Positions 25,526 through 34,586 of a DNA stretch of 64,000 nt are shown here, one piece after another. Both the position numbers and the translations under genes were made by a program. Below the pieces are notes generated by a model, which worked only from the letters and a program-made list of their open reading frames with translations, was not told where the DNA came from and searched no databases. Source of the stretch: Lacticaseibacillus yichunensis (GTDB lineage Bacteria; Bacillota; Bacilli; Lactobacillales; Lactobacillaceae); NCBI RefSeq assembly GCF_003946405.1, contig NZ_RHOG01000002.1:1-64000 (forward strand), read 5' to 3'. Position 1 is the first letter of the stretch. Each line of letters opens with the position of its first letter.

Positions 25526-26459
25526 TTTGTTCTCCTTTGATAAACGACGCGACAAGCTGATCGATCGCCTCAAGCGCAGTTGGCGTTTGAAGCAGGTCAA
25601 ACCAGTTGGTCGGCATCTGATTGCGAAAATACGTCAATTGCCGTTTTGCATAATTGCGCGAATGCTGCTTGATCAGCGCAACAGCCGGCGCAAGTGGCGC
25701 CTGCGCCTGAAGCACCGGCACAAGCTCCTTGTAGCCGATTGCCTTAAATGCCTGCGCATCCGGCGACACCATTGCAAGCAAGCCGGCCACTTCCTGAAGA
25801 AGGCCCTCCTGCATCATCTGATCCACGCGCTGATCAATGCGCTGATAAAGCAGCGCCCGGTCGGTGGTCAGGCCGATCACCAGACTCTGGTAAGGCTCTG
25901 TTGGCGGCGATTGGGCGGAAAATAGTTGGCCGGTCTGCTCGATCACCTCCAGCGCCCGCACCACGCGTCGGGAGTTGGCAGCCGGAATCTTGGCGGCTGC
26001 ATCAGGATCCCGAGCCGTAAGCTGGTCGTGGAGCCAGTCTTGACCATGCACCGCCAGTTGGGCTTCCCACCGCTGCCGGGCCGGAGTCGTCGCCGCGACA
26101 CCTAAAGGGAGCCCCTTCGCCAAAGCATTCAGGTAAAACCCGGTGCCGCCGACCACGATCGGCAGTTTCCCCCGGGCCACCAGCGCCTGGATCACCGCGC
26201 CGGCACGTGTCTGAAACTGAGCCGCGGTGAATGGCGTCCCCGGATCGATGATATCGATGAGATGATGGGGCACGCCATCCATTTCCGCCGGGGTCACTTT
26301 GGCGGTGCCAATATCCATGCCGCGATAGATCTGATAGGCGTCGCCATTGATCACTTCGCCGTTGAACTGTTGCGCGAGTTTCACCGCCAGCGCGCTTTTT
26401 CCCACGGCAGTCGGACCGCCGATGAGAATGATCTTGGGTTTTAAGGCAGTTTTATTCAT
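25509..26459 (-). CDS. miaA: tRNA dimethylallyltransferase MiaA
   Basis: A 316-residue enzyme that adds a dimethylallyl group to A37 of tRNAs reading U-starting codons. P-loop GGPTAVGKS lies near residue 14, followed by GDAYQIYRGMDIGTAK. ATG 26459, preceded by GGTGAT, was chosen; a longer in-frame opening runs through the divergent DUF3042 gene and is not credible. Confidence 0.96.
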   Translation of the reverse strand: MNKTALKPKIILIGGPTAVGKSALAVKLAQQFNGEVINGDAYQIYRGMDIGTAKVTPAEMDGVPHHLIDIIDPGTPFTAAQFQTRAGAVIQALVARGKLPIVVGGTGFYLNALAKGLPLGVAATTPARQRWEAQLAVHGQDWLHDQLTARDPDAAAKIPAANSRRVVRALEVIEQTGQLFSAQSPPTEPYQSLVIGLTTDRALLYQRIDQRVDQMMQEGLLQEVAGLLAMVSPDAQAFKAIGYKELVPVLQAQAPLAPAVALIKQHSRNYAKRQLTYFRNQMPTNWFDLLQTPTALEAIDQLVASFIKGEQNGLAR

Positions 26460-26477
26460 TTCATCACCAGCTTCTAG

Positions 26478-26483
26478 TATAAT
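26478..26483 (+). promoter_or_regulatory. -10 element of the DUF3042 gene
   Basis: TATAAT lies 40 bases ahead of the start. The matching -35 (TTCATT, 26455-26460) is weak and overlaps the miaA start codon. Confidence 0.55.
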
Positions 26484-26522
26484 GAACCTAGCGATAAAGT
26501 TCAGCAGAATGGAGGGATTTTC

Positions 26523-26702
26523 ATGAAGCACAAATTTTTTGGTGGTTTTCTTCTTGGCACTTTGATGACGGCCAGCGCCGTTGCAGGCAGTTTGATCGCC
26601 TTCAAGAAGTCTTATATCGAACCTGTGGAAGATAAAGTCGACGAGATCAACACTAACCGCAAAAAAGCCAACCGCAAGCAGCACGCTGCTCACCAAGGCT
26701 AA
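26523..26702 (+). CDS. DUF3042 family small membrane-anchored protein
   Basis: A 59-residue protein starting MKHKFFGGFLLGTLMTASAV, with one N-terminal hydrophobic segment, then FKKSYIEPVEDKVDEINTNR and a basic tail ending KQHAAHQG. The layout matches DUF3042, a lactobacillar family found divergent from miaA. GGAGGG precedes the ATG. Function is unknown; a terminator follows within 10 bp. Confidence 0.88.
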   Translation: MKHKFFGGFLLGTLMTASAVAGSLIAFKKSYIEPVEDKVDEINTNRKKANRKQHAAHQG

Positions 26703-26711
26703 CCTATTCAT

Positions 26712-26736
26712 GCCAGCCGCGATGCTGGCTTTTTTT
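26712..26736 (+). terminator. Terminator after the DUF3042 gene
   Basis: GCCAGC and GCTGGC pair around CGCGAT and are followed by seven Ts. Confidence 0.9.
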
Positions 26737-26852
26737 GTCTCGTCATCGAAGCTAAATTGAAGCTCGGCCCCCACCCGGTCAAGCATAAAAAATCCGGGCC
26801 GGCACAGTAAACTCGTGCGACGACCCGGATTTTTGTCGATATGGCCGCAGAC

Positions 26853-27278
26853 CTATTTCTTGTCTTCGAGCCCTTTTTTCTTCTTGGTCTTGCCCGACCA
26901 GGCGTTGTAGCCGCCCTTGAGCAGATAGATCTGGGTGAATCCAGCTTTTTTCAAGCGGTAAGCCGCACTGACGGAACCGGTGCCGGTCAGATCATAGAGA
27001 TAAACTGGCAGGTCCTTGCGCAACTCGCTCATCCACTGCTTGATCGTGCTGGCAGGCAGGCTCCGGGCGCCGAGAATATGACCGGCGTCGAAGTCCTTTT
27101 TTTCACGCAGGTCGGCGATCGTCGCCTTGCGCATGCCCGCTTCGAATTCTTCCGGGGTGAGCTCACCGCCGACGGACTTCAAGCGATTTTTGCGAATGCG
27201 GATATAAAACCAGTTGGCGGCCCAAACGATCAGGAAAACGCCGACCAGGGTGAGTAAAAATCCAGTGATGTCGTTCAA
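26853..27278 (-). CDS. Membrane-anchored rhodanese-like protein lacking the catalytic Cys
   Basis: A 141-residue protein with one N-terminal transmembrane helix (residues 5-24) and a cytoplasmic rhodanese domain (DAGHILGARSLPAS, YLLKGGYNAWSG). Active rhodaneses carry Cys in the loop after the beta strand; here the strand VYLYDLTGTGSVSA has Asp in that place, so sulfur transfer is unlikely. It resembles YqhL of Bacillus in context and is the last gene of the rhomboid-yqgQ-glk operon, 11 bp after glk. Confidence 0.88.
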   Translation of the reverse strand: MNDITGFLLTLVGVFLIVWAANWFYIRIRKNRLKSVGGELTPEEFEAGMRKATIADLREKKDFDAGHILGARSLPASTIKQWMSELRKDLPVYLYDLTGTGSVSAAYRLKKAGFTQIYLLKGGYNAWSGKTKKKKGLEDKK

Positions 27279-27289
27279 ATGATCGCCCC

Positions 27290-28249
27290 TTACTTCAATG
27301 CCAGGCTGGCCGCGCCGATCACGCCAGCTGTGTTACCCAAGGTCGCCAGGCGAATGTGCGTCGTGTTACGGACATTCGGGAAGGTGAACTGTTCAAAGTA
27401 GCTCTGCACACGCGTCAACAGGAAGTCGCCAGCCGCAGAGACGCCGCCGCCAATTAAAATGTACTCAGGGTTGAGCATGTTGCCCAGGTTGCCGAGCGCG
27501 AGGCCGAGGTAATAGCACACTTTGTCGACGATCATCAGGGCCAGCTTGTCGCCGGTCTTCGCGCAATCGAACACGATCTTGCTGGAGATCTCGTCGCCAT
27601 TGTCGAGAATCTGCTTCAGCTGGGAATCGCCGGCAAATTCTTCCGCCATGTCACGCGCCACACGAACGACACCAGTGGCACTGGCCACGGTCTCAAGGCA
27701 GCCTTTTTTCCCGCAGGTGCACAGATAGCCATTTGGATCGACGGTCACATGGCCGATCTCACCAGCCGAGCCAGCGGTGCCGTGAAGCAAGAGGCCATCT
27801 GCGACAATGCCGCCGCCGATCCCGGTACCCAGGGCGACCAGGGTCACGTTTTTCGACTTGTCGCCGGCACCCTTCCACTGCTCGCCAAGCGCCGCCACAT
27901 TGACGTCGTTGTCGATGGCAAATGGAATGCCCGTTGCGGCTTCAATGTCGCGCTTCGGAAACTGCAGCGTTTTCCAGTTCAGGTTATAGGCGCCAATGAC
28001 CGTGCCCTGTTCGAGATCGACCGTGCCAGGAGACCCCATGCCGATGCCCAGAAAATCGGATGCATCCATGTTGTACAGTTTCATGTGGTCCTTCAGTGAG
28101 TCGATGATATCCGGGATGATGTGGCTGCCATCATCCAGAATGTTGGTATCGATGCTCCAGCGCTGCTGGATCTCACCATCCGCCGTCAAGATCGCAAATT
28201 TAGCGGTGGTGCCCCCAAGATCGACACCGATCAGCTTCTTGTCAGTCAT
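27290..28249 (-). CDS. glk: Glucokinase, ROK family
   Basis: A 319-residue ATP-dependent kinase of glucose. The phosphate loop is GVDLGGTTAKFAIL at the N-terminus. The ROK signature is centred near residues 125-160, and the zinc site CTCGKKGCLE near 178. The yqgQ-glk-rhodanese linkage is conserved in Bacilli. Its start overlaps the yqgQ stop by eight bases. Confidence 0.96.
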   Translation of the reverse strand: MTDKKLIGVDLGGTTAKFAILTADGEIQQRWSIDTNILDDGSHIIPDIIDSLKDHMKLYNMDASDFLGIGMGSPGTVDLEQGTVIGAYNLNWKTLQFPKRDIEAATGIPFAIDNDVNVAALGEQWKGAGDKSKNVTLVALGTGIGGGIVADGLLLHGTAGSAGEIGHVTVDPNGYLCTCGKKGCLETVASATGVVRVARDMAEEFAGDSQLKQILDNGDEISSKIVFDCAKTGDKLALMIVDKVCYYLGLALGNLGNMLNPEYILIGGGVSAAGDFLLTRVQSYFEQFTFPNVRNTTHIRLATLGNTAGVIGAASLALK

Positions 28250-28475
28250 TCTCTTGCCTCCGTGTGGTTGTATTTAAGGGATGTTTTTCTTCTTGTTCAT
28301 GTTCGTGGCGCAACACGATCTTCGCAGTCGCGTACGTCTTATCGTCGATCAGCTGGAGCTTATGCAAACGGTCCACTTCCACCGCAGCCAGCTCAATGTC
28401 CCACAGCCGCTCGCCCACGTGGATATAGGTCCCGTAGCGTTTCAGTAGCTGGAGCACGTCATAGTAGGTCCTCAT
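28242..28475 (-). CDS. yqgQ: YqgQ family (DUF910) protein
   Basis: A 77-residue protein with the family core YYDVLQLLKRYGTYIHVGERLWDIE arranged in three helices. It probably binds nucleic acid, based on family structure; no function is proven. It overlaps the rhomboid gene by four bases and glk by eight, so it is translationally coupled to both. Confidence 0.9.
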   Translation of the reverse strand: MRTYYDVLQLLKRYGTYIHVGERLWDIELAAVEVDRLHKLQLIDDKTYATAKIVLRHEHEQEEKHPLNTTTRRQEND

Positions 28476-29164
28476 AGCAGCGCCTGCGTGTAGCCGAAGT
28501 GAAGCAGGAAGCCAAGCACGCCGATGAGAAAAACACCGGAGATCACTTGACGCCAGCGTGGCATTTCCCCAATGTTAGGGGCCCCGAGCAAGCCAGCGAT
28601 CAAAAACCCGCCGATCAACCCACCAATATGTCCATAAATATCAACCGAGGAAGAAAACAGGTTGAAGATCAAGTTGATCGCAGCGAACACCGCAAACTGC
28701 CGGGCGACGGCGCCAACTTGCGGCTGATGGCGAAATGTATCGCCCAGTAGCAAAAAGGCACCCATCAACCCGAACAATGCCGTGCTGGCCCCGGCTGAGA
28801 CCACATCAGGGTTAAACACGAAGCTCGCCACGTTCCCCGCAATGCCGGAAACCAGGTAGATCGTGAGGAAGCGCCAATGGCCGAAGACTTGCTCGCACAG
28901 GACCCCCAGAAAATACAGTGTGAGCCCATTCATCAAAATATGGGTCAGGCCAATATGAAGAAAGATCGGCGTGATGAACCGCCACCATTCCCCCATCCAG
29001 ATCGCCGTGTTGTAGCGGGCCCCGAATCGAATCAGAACCGTGACCGACTCGCTGCCACCTGCCAGTGTCTCAAGCGCGAACACGCTGATCGTGACCGCAA
29101 GCAACGCATATGTGATAAATGGGGTGCCATCAAGGCGTCTGACCCACCGTGGGGTATTTTGCAT
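28472..29164 (-). CDS. Rhomboid family intramembrane serine protease (GluP type)
   Basis: A 230-residue protein with six to seven hydrophobic segments. Catalytic Ser is in GASTALFGLMG near residue 125 and His in YGHIGGLIGGF near 178; WMGEWWRFITPIFLH and HILMN mark the L1 loop and second helix. It cleaves membrane proteins within the bilayer. ATG 29164 has AAAGGAG upstream. A transcription terminator stands only 12 bases before the ribosome site. Confidence 0.93.
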   Translation of the reverse strand: MQNTPRWVRRLDGTPFITYALLAVTISVFALETLAGGSESVTVLIRFGARYNTAIWMGEWWRFITPIFLHIGLTHILMNGLTLYFLGVLCEQVFGHWRFLTIYLVSGIAGNVASFVFNPDVVSAGASTALFGLMGAFLLLGDTFRHQPQVGAVARQFAVFAAINLIFNLFSSSVDIYGHIGGLIGGFLIAGLLGAPNIGEMPRWRQVISGVFLIGVLGFLLHFGYTQALL

Positions 29165-29188
29165 AGCCGCTCCTTTCAGCATCTCGAC

Positions 29189-29216
29189 AAAAAAGCAACA
29201 GGCGCGAACCTGCTGC
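29189..29216 (-). promoter_or_regulatory. Leader terminator (possible attenuator) of the rhomboid-yqgQ-glk operon
   Basis: GCAGCAGG and CCTGTTGC pair around TTCGCG and are followed by six Ts, in the direction of the operon and directly before its ribosome site. No gene ends just upstream, so it looks like a regulated leader terminator. An alternative antiterminator was not resolved. Confidence 0.65.
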
Positions 29217-29510
29217 TCGCCGCAAACTCAAACCGAGAAAAATAGTATCCCTTGCCAAGCTGACGCCTGACATTCACAGAATAGTTTAGCATTTTTTGGA
29301 AGGGCTGCCTAGTATAACGCGTGCGCCGTCATGTACCACACAATACAATGCAGCCTTCCATCAGCTGCCATTAAGTAATAGACGAAGCTGGTAAGTCTGT
29401 TTCTCAATCGCACTCTCCGAATCCTGAAACAGCTGCTTATTCTGACCCTTCATTTAGAGCTCACGATTTGGCCTTTCCCCTCTGCCTCACGTTCGCCCCC
29501 CCTTCCACGC
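29217..29510. other. ~300-bp gap without a recognised gene
   Basis: Possible -10 boxes for the rhomboid operon (TAAACT, TATACT on the minus strand) lie between 29280 and 29330. A 30-codon minus-strand frame (29361-29453) begins MKGQNKQLFQDSESAIE but lacks a clear ribosome site. Nothing else is supported. Confidence 0.5.
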
Positions 29511-29536
29511 AAAAAGGCCGCTTTGGCGACCTTTTT
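29511..29536 (-). terminator. Terminator after pbp2b
   Basis: AAAAAGGTCGC and GCGGCCTTTTT pair around CAAA, ending in a T run on the minus strand. Confidence 0.9.
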
Positions 29537-29538
29537 GG

Positions 29539-31668
29539 TTAGTTCTTCAATTTGACTTGGTGCGGGGTGTAATTTTTGTCTTCCTTGACGTCGTTCATTT
29601 TGTAGTAGTCACTGAACATTTGCTTGGCGACGACTTGGGCGTAGTTGCCGTCCGTGTCCGCTTCTAGGTTAGGGAAGACGACGGCGATCGCGATCTGTGG
29701 GTCCGTTGCCGGGGCAAAGCCGACGAAGCTTAGGGTCGTGGTCTCAAGCAGCTTGGACGTGTTGTCTTCCGGATCCGCCCGCGTAAAGGTCTGGGCGGTC
29801 CCTGTTTTGCCAGCCACGCCTGGGTTGAGGGTGTTCAAGCTGGTCGCGGTGGTCCAACCGTTGGTCCCGTGGACGACCTGCCACATTCCCTGCTTGACGA
29901 GGTCGATCTGGGCCTGGGTATTGGGGATCTTGCCCAAGATCGTCGGCGTGGTCACATTTGTCGTCGCGGTGGCTTTGCCGTTGTTGGCGGTCTGGCTGAT
30001 CGACTGAACGATGTAGGGTTTCATGCGGTAGCCGTTGTTGGCCACAGCCGAGACGTATTGCGCCATTTGCATCAGGGTGTACGTATCGTAGTTCCCGTAA
30101 GACAAGTCCAGCGCCGAGCCGACTGCCAGCTGACCATTCAAAGTGGTGGCGCCTTGCAGCCCTGAGATCTCCCCAGGCAGGTCGATGCCGGTGGTCAAGC
30201 CGAGTCCGAACTCGGCAAAATACCGTCGCATTTTGTCAAAAATATCGGAGTCCATGGTCATGGAGACCTTTGGGGTATATTTCGCGTTGGCTTCACGCAT
30301 TGCCAAATGCATCATGTAGATGTTGGAGGAGACTTCCAGTGCCGAGGCGGCATTCAGGGAGCTGAAGGTGCCGACTGGATAGACGGACTTTTTGACTGGG
30401 GTGGCCGGCAGATAGATCGGCGTATCGGCGATCGTATTTTCCGAGGTGGTAATGACGCCATCCTGCAACGCGCCGAGGATCATCGCGGGCTTGACGGCCG
30501 ACCCCATCGCAAACGCGCGGTTCAACACGCCAAGGGCATCATCAGAAACTTTGTGCGACTTCGTGTTTTGCGCTTCGCCGGCAATGGCCAACACCGCGCC
30601 GGTGCTCGGGTTCATCGCCACGGCATAGGCACCATCCGCATTCGCGGCTTCCCCGTCGGAAACGGCGCTGGCGAATGTCTTTTTCAAAATTGCTTCGACT
30701 TTTTGTTGATAGGCCGAATCGATGGTCAAGGTGAGGTTCGCGCCTTGTTGGCCTTTGAACTTCTGGACCGAGTTGATGATCTCATTGTCGCTGCCGATCT
30801 CGACTTGGGTGCGGCTCTTGGCGCCTTTGAGGACATTTTCGTAGGCTTTTTCCAGGTAGCTGATGCCAACGCGATCATTGCGGGCATAGCCATTGGCGAG
30901 GTAACCGGTCAGGCCATCGGATGGCAGGCCGGATTTTTCGCTGGAAACAGTCCCGATGATACTGGTCATGGACGCCCCATTTGGATAATGACGCTCCCAG
31001 TCAGTGCCCAAGTTCACGCCTGGCATTTCGGTCAAATGCTCGCCGACCAGCGCTAATTCCTTTTCGGTCAACCCCGTATTTTTCAGATAAACCGTGGTCA
31101 GCGAGGTCGCCCCGTTCATGATCTTGTACAGCGCCACGCTTTGCTTTTGCTTGGCGGTGAAGTTCGGCATGTGCTTTTCGACATACTCGGTCTGGGCAGT
31201 GTAAAGCTTGCCTGTATCATTTTTATATTTGGTCGCCGCATCCGGAATCTTCTGAATGACCGCGTCTGAGGCATCGCTGTCGGACAGATAATAATCCGCG
31301 TAGTCGCGCGGCTGAAGGTTATCGGTGTCGACGGTGATGTAGGTGACCAGCTTATCGGCAACGGCGCGCATCGACGCGGCCGTCACGCCCATACTCTTGG
31401 TGTAAGTGATCGCATTGTTGGCCTGATTGGTGACCAGCGGCCGGCCCTGGCTGTCAAAAATCAAGCCGCGGGGCACGGCGCCGGTGACCAGGGTCTGGTC
31501 GGTGCGATCGACTTCGGTCCGGAATTTTTCGCCATTGAAGATCTGCAGGTAGGCGAGCTGGGCGACCAAGGCGGCCAACAGCAAAAAGACGAAAAAGAAG
31601 AGCAGGTTCAGCCGCAGCGGAATCTGCGACTTCACGCGTTTTGGTTTTTGTGTCCGAATGTATTTCAA
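29539..31668 (-). CDS. pbp2b: Class B penicillin-binding protein (PBP2B type)
   Basis: A 709-residue transpeptidase that cross-links peptidoglycan together with a SEDS glycosyltransferase. A short cytoplasmic basic tail is followed by one membrane helix (residues 20-42), the dimerisation domain (PRGLIFDSQGRPL) and the transpeptidase domain with SAVK (active Ser near 392), SSN near 450 and KTGT near 610. The start codon is TTG at 31668, with GGGGAGA seven bases upstream; there is no nearby ATG. It is divergent from yfhO. Confidence 0.95.
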   Translation of the reverse strand: MKYIRTQKPKRVKSQIPLRLNLLFFFVFLLLAALVAQLAYLQIFNGEKFRTEVDRTDQTLVTGAVPRGLIFDSQGRPLVTNQANNAITYTKSMGVTAASMRAVADKLVTYITVDTDNLQPRDYADYYLSDSDASDAVIQKIPDAATKYKNDTGKLYTAQTEYVEKHMPNFTAKQKQSVALYKIMNGATSLTTVYLKNTGLTEKELALVGEHLTEMPGVNLGTDWERHYPNGASMTSIIGTVSSEKSGLPSDGLTGYLANGYARNDRVGISYLEKAYENVLKGAKSRTQVEIGSDNEIINSVQKFKGQQGANLTLTIDSAYQQKVEAILKKTFASAVSDGEAANADGAYAVAMNPSTGAVLAIAGEAQNTKSHKVSDDALGVLNRAFAMGSAVKPAMILGALQDGVITTSENTIADTPIYLPATPVKKSVYPVGTFSSLNAASALEVSSNIYMMHLAMREANAKYTPKVSMTMDSDIFDKMRRYFAEFGLGLTTGIDLPGEISGLQGATTLNGQLAVGSALDLSYGNYDTYTLMQMAQYVSAVANNGYRMKPYIVQSISQTANNGKATATTNVTTPTILGKIPNTQAQIDLVKQGMWQVVHGTNGWTTATSLNTLNPGVAGKTGTAQTFTRADPEDNTSKLLETTTLSFVGFAPATDPQIAIAVVFPNLEADTDGNYAQVVAKQMFSDYYKMNDVKEDKNYTPHQVKLKN

Positions 31669-31829
31669 AAGCGATCTCCCCTACTCAGCGTCACGGTCAG
31701 TTTCTAAACACGAGTGTAGCAAAAACCCCGCCCGAAAGCGAGGCGCTCGCCATCTATGGTATAGTAAAAGGTGTTTTTGTGCCGCGACGTCGCGGCATTT
31801 TTAAGGTTTCTTTAGGTTGGGAGAAAAAC

Positions 31830-34451
31830 ATGCGACTGAAGCGTTTCTGGGAACGACATATCTTACTGCTTGCCTTTTTATTGCCATGCCTCGTGATGGG
31901 CGTGTATTTCATCGTGCGCGGGGTGTGGCCATTTGGCAATAGCTCCGTCCTCACCGTGGATATGGGCCAGCAGTATATTGATTTTTACAGCTATTATCGC
32001 CAGACACTGCTCGGGCATCCCGGCCAGCTGTTTTACGCCTTCAACAACGCGCTTGGCGGCGACATGTTCGGCACATGGGCATATTATCTCGCCAGTCCGT
32101 TCAATCTGGTGCTATTGCTTTTTCCAAAAACCATGCTGGATCTCGCCGTCGCGGTGATGACCCTGCTCAAATATGGGGCGGCCGGCCTCACCATGGCCTA
32201 TTACTTGCGCCGCCGCGGCTGGCGCAGTCTGTGGCCAGCCACATTCGGCTTCGCCTATGCCCTGTCCGGCTGGATGGTCGCCAATCAACTGAACCTGATG
32301 TGGTTCGACGGTGCAGTCTTCTTGCCGCTGGTGCTGGATGGCGTCGAGCGGCTCATCGAAGAGCGGCGCCCGTTTCGGTTCATTTTCTGGCTGACCGTCG
32401 CGATCGTTGCCAACTATTATATGGGTTACATGATCTGCCTATTCGTCGTCGGTTACTTCTTTTGGGCGGCCAGCGCCCGCAAACGCGCCTGGCAATTGCG
32501 CGTCAAGGAGTTTCTGCGATTCGCTGGGGCAAGTTTGCTGGCCGGCGTGGCGAGTGCGGTGCTGCTTTTGCCGACGCTGTTTCAGCTGACGCAAAGCAAG
32601 GGCACCTACACGATCAAGACCATTCACTGGAAATTCGAGTATCAGCCGTGGAAAATGCTGGGCAAATTTTTCGCCGGCAGCTTCAACTTTGACCAAATGC
32701 CCAATGGCCAGCCGAATGTGTTCGTCGGCAGCCTCGTGGTGATCGCCTTTGTCTTGTATTTTGTCCTAGGCAAAAATCGCTGGCAGGAGCGGCTCACAGC
32801 CCTGGTTTGGACAGGCATTCTGACGCTGTCGTTGATGTTTGAGCCGCTGGATCTCCTGTGGCATGGCATGCAGTTTCCCGTTTGGTACAACTACCGCTTT
32901 TCCTTCGTCGTTTGTGCCTGGCTGATCCTGCTGGCGGCGCGGGCGCTACGCTTTTTACCGGATGGCATCAATGTGTGGCAGCTGGCCCTCAGCCTGGCCG
33001 TCGTGCTTGCCCTGTGCGGCGTGGTCTGGCTGAATGTCGATCAATTCCCGTACCTCTCCGATCAACAAGTCCTAACAACTTTCCTTTTCAGCGTCGCGGC
33101 CATCGTCCTGCTGTCGGTGCGCGCCGACCAGCGAAAATGGACACCGCTCTTATTCATGATACTGATCCTGGGCGAAAGCACCAGTAACATGGCGCTTTCC
33201 CTAAACCAGATCAGTTATGTGTCGCACAGCGACTATCACACCTACACCGAGGCCCTGCGCGAAGGTGTCGACAAGTTAAACGTCACCACCCCGGATCGCA
33301 TCGGCAAGACGGTTTTACGGACAAAAAACGATGCGATGCAGGTCGGCTACTGGGGCACGGACCAATTCAGCTCGCTGTTTGAGCCCAGCGTGCCGCAGTT
33401 TTTTGGCAACATAGGCCAATCCGCGGGGGACAATTTTGCCGCCTACACCAACGGTACCGTGATCACCGATGCGTTGCTCGACATCCGCTACTGGCTGACG
33501 CCCCGGACCGATGTGATCGCCACCAGCGAAAGTCCTTTCCTGCCGCCGCTGTCCCCGCGTCCGGACCTTCAACGCGAGACGCGCCGCGGGCAGACACGCT
33601 GGCTGACGGGCTACGAAAACGACAACGCGCTTGGACTGGGCTTTGCGGCCAGCGACAAGATCTTGAAAACAAAATTGATCGACGGCATGCCGGTCACAAA
33701 CCAGGAAATGATCATGGCCGCGCTGACCGGCCGCGATTACCAGACGCTGTTTGATAAGATCGATCTGGCGAAACCGGCAATCAAGGGCGGCACCTGGAGC
33801 GCTGGCATCGTTTCCAAGAAGAAGATCGCCAGCACAACAACCGTGACTTATACCTTCGAGGCGACCAGCAGCGACCCGTATTACCTGAAGATCGGGTCCG
33901 ATTTTACCGATAACCTCGTCTCGCTCACGCAAAATGGGGTGGCGGTACCAATTTATGACACCTTCCGCGATAGCGAGCTGTTAAATATCACCCCCGGCGA
34001 GATCGGCAAAAAACAGACGCTGGTCTTCACGCTGAATAAGGATACCGCCAATTTCAGTAGTGTCGTCCTTTATCGCCTCAATCAAAGTAAGGTCACGGCC
34101 GATCTTGCCACTTTGAAACAATCGCCGTGGCGCATCGATGACTCAGGCGCCCGCCATCTTTCGGGCACCGTTTCCATCACTAAGAAAGATCAGGTCCTGA
34201 TGACCACCATTCCGACGAGCCCAGGCTGGCACGTAACGGTCGATGGCCAGGCCGTCACGCCACACAAGGTCCTTGGCCTGTTCATGGCCCTCGAGTTGAG
34301 TCGCGGGACGCACCGCATCTCGATGACCTACACCCCGCCTTATTTGTGGGTAGGCCTCATTGTCACACTGGTTGCCTTGCTGCTGATTCTGCTATGGTGG
34401 TGGCTGACCCCGCGCGGTCGCCACAGCCGCGGCGCGATACGCCCAGAATAA
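31830..34451 (+). CDS. YfhO family multi-spanning membrane protein
   Basis: An 873-residue GT-C-like membrane protein. The N-terminal half holds about twelve helices with early acidic residues in VDMGQQYIDFYSYY, the expected lipid-carrier site. An extracytoplasmic domain (about residues 470-835) and a C-terminal helix follow. Relatives glycosylate lipoteichoic or wall teichoic acid (YfhO, CsbB partners); no CsbB gene is adjacent. GGGAG precedes the start; in-frame codons upstream lie in the leader. Confidence 0.9.
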   Translation: MRLKRFWERHILLLAFLLPCLVMGVYFIVRGVWPFGNSSVLTVDMGQQYIDFYSYYRQTLLGHPGQLFYAFNNALGGDMFGTWAYYLASPFNLVLLLFPKTMLDLAVAVMTLLKYGAAGLTMAYYLRRRGWRSLWPATFGFAYALSGWMVANQLNLMWFDGAVFLPLVLDGVERLIEERRPFRFIFWLTVAIVANYYMGYMICLFVVGYFFWAASARKRAWQLRVKEFLRFAGASLLAGVASAVLLLPTLFQLTQSKGTYTIKTIHWKFEYQPWKMLGKFFAGSFNFDQMPNGQPNVFVGSLVVIAFVLYFVLGKNRWQERLTALVWTGILTLSLMFEPLDLLWHGMQFPVWYNYRFSFVVCAWLILLAARALRFLPDGINVWQLALSLAVVLALCGVVWLNVDQFPYLSDQQVLTTFLFSVAAIVLLSVRADQRKWTPLLFMILILGESTSNMALSLNQISYVSHSDYHTYTEALREGVDKLNVTTPDRIGKTVLRTKNDAMQVGYWGTDQFSSLFEPSVPQFFGNIGQSAGDNFAAYTNGTVITDALLDIRYWLTPRTDVIATSESPFLPPLSPRPDLQRETRRGQTRWLTGYENDNALGLGFAASDKILKTKLIDGMPVTNQEMIMAALTGRDYQTLFDKIDLAKPAIKGGTWSAGIVSKKKIASTTTVTYTFEATSSDPYYLKIGSDFTDNLVSLTQNGVAVPIYDTFRDSELLNITPGEIGKKQTLVFTLNKDTANFSSVVLYRLNQSKVTADLATLKQSPWRIDDSGARHLSGTVSITKKDQVLMTTIPTSPGWHVTVDGQAVTPHKVLGLFMALELSRGTHRISMTYTPPYLWVGLIVTLVALLLILLWWWLTPRGRHSRGAIRPE

Positions 34452-34464
34452 AATCGCGTCAATT

Positions 34465-34524
34465 AAAAAAAGCCAAGACCGTTGCGCTCGGAGTTTTCCG
34501 AGTGCAGCGTATCTTGGCTTTTTT
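34465..34524. terminator. Long bidirectional terminator between yfhO and the GIY-YIG-like gene
   Basis: AAAAAAGCCAAGA pairs with TCTTGGCTTTTTT and the interior CGCTCGGA/TCCGAGTG adds a second stem. It serves both converging units. Confidence 0.9.
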
Positions 34525-34586
34525 CGCGTCTGCCACAGGAGATTTGGCAACTGCACCAAACACGGCGCCGGTGCAGCAAGCTGTCC

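Noticed and set aside
29361-29453. 30-codon minus-strand frame between pbp2b and the rhomboid gene
   Set aside because: No clear promoter or ribosome site; could be a gene remnant, but too short to support.
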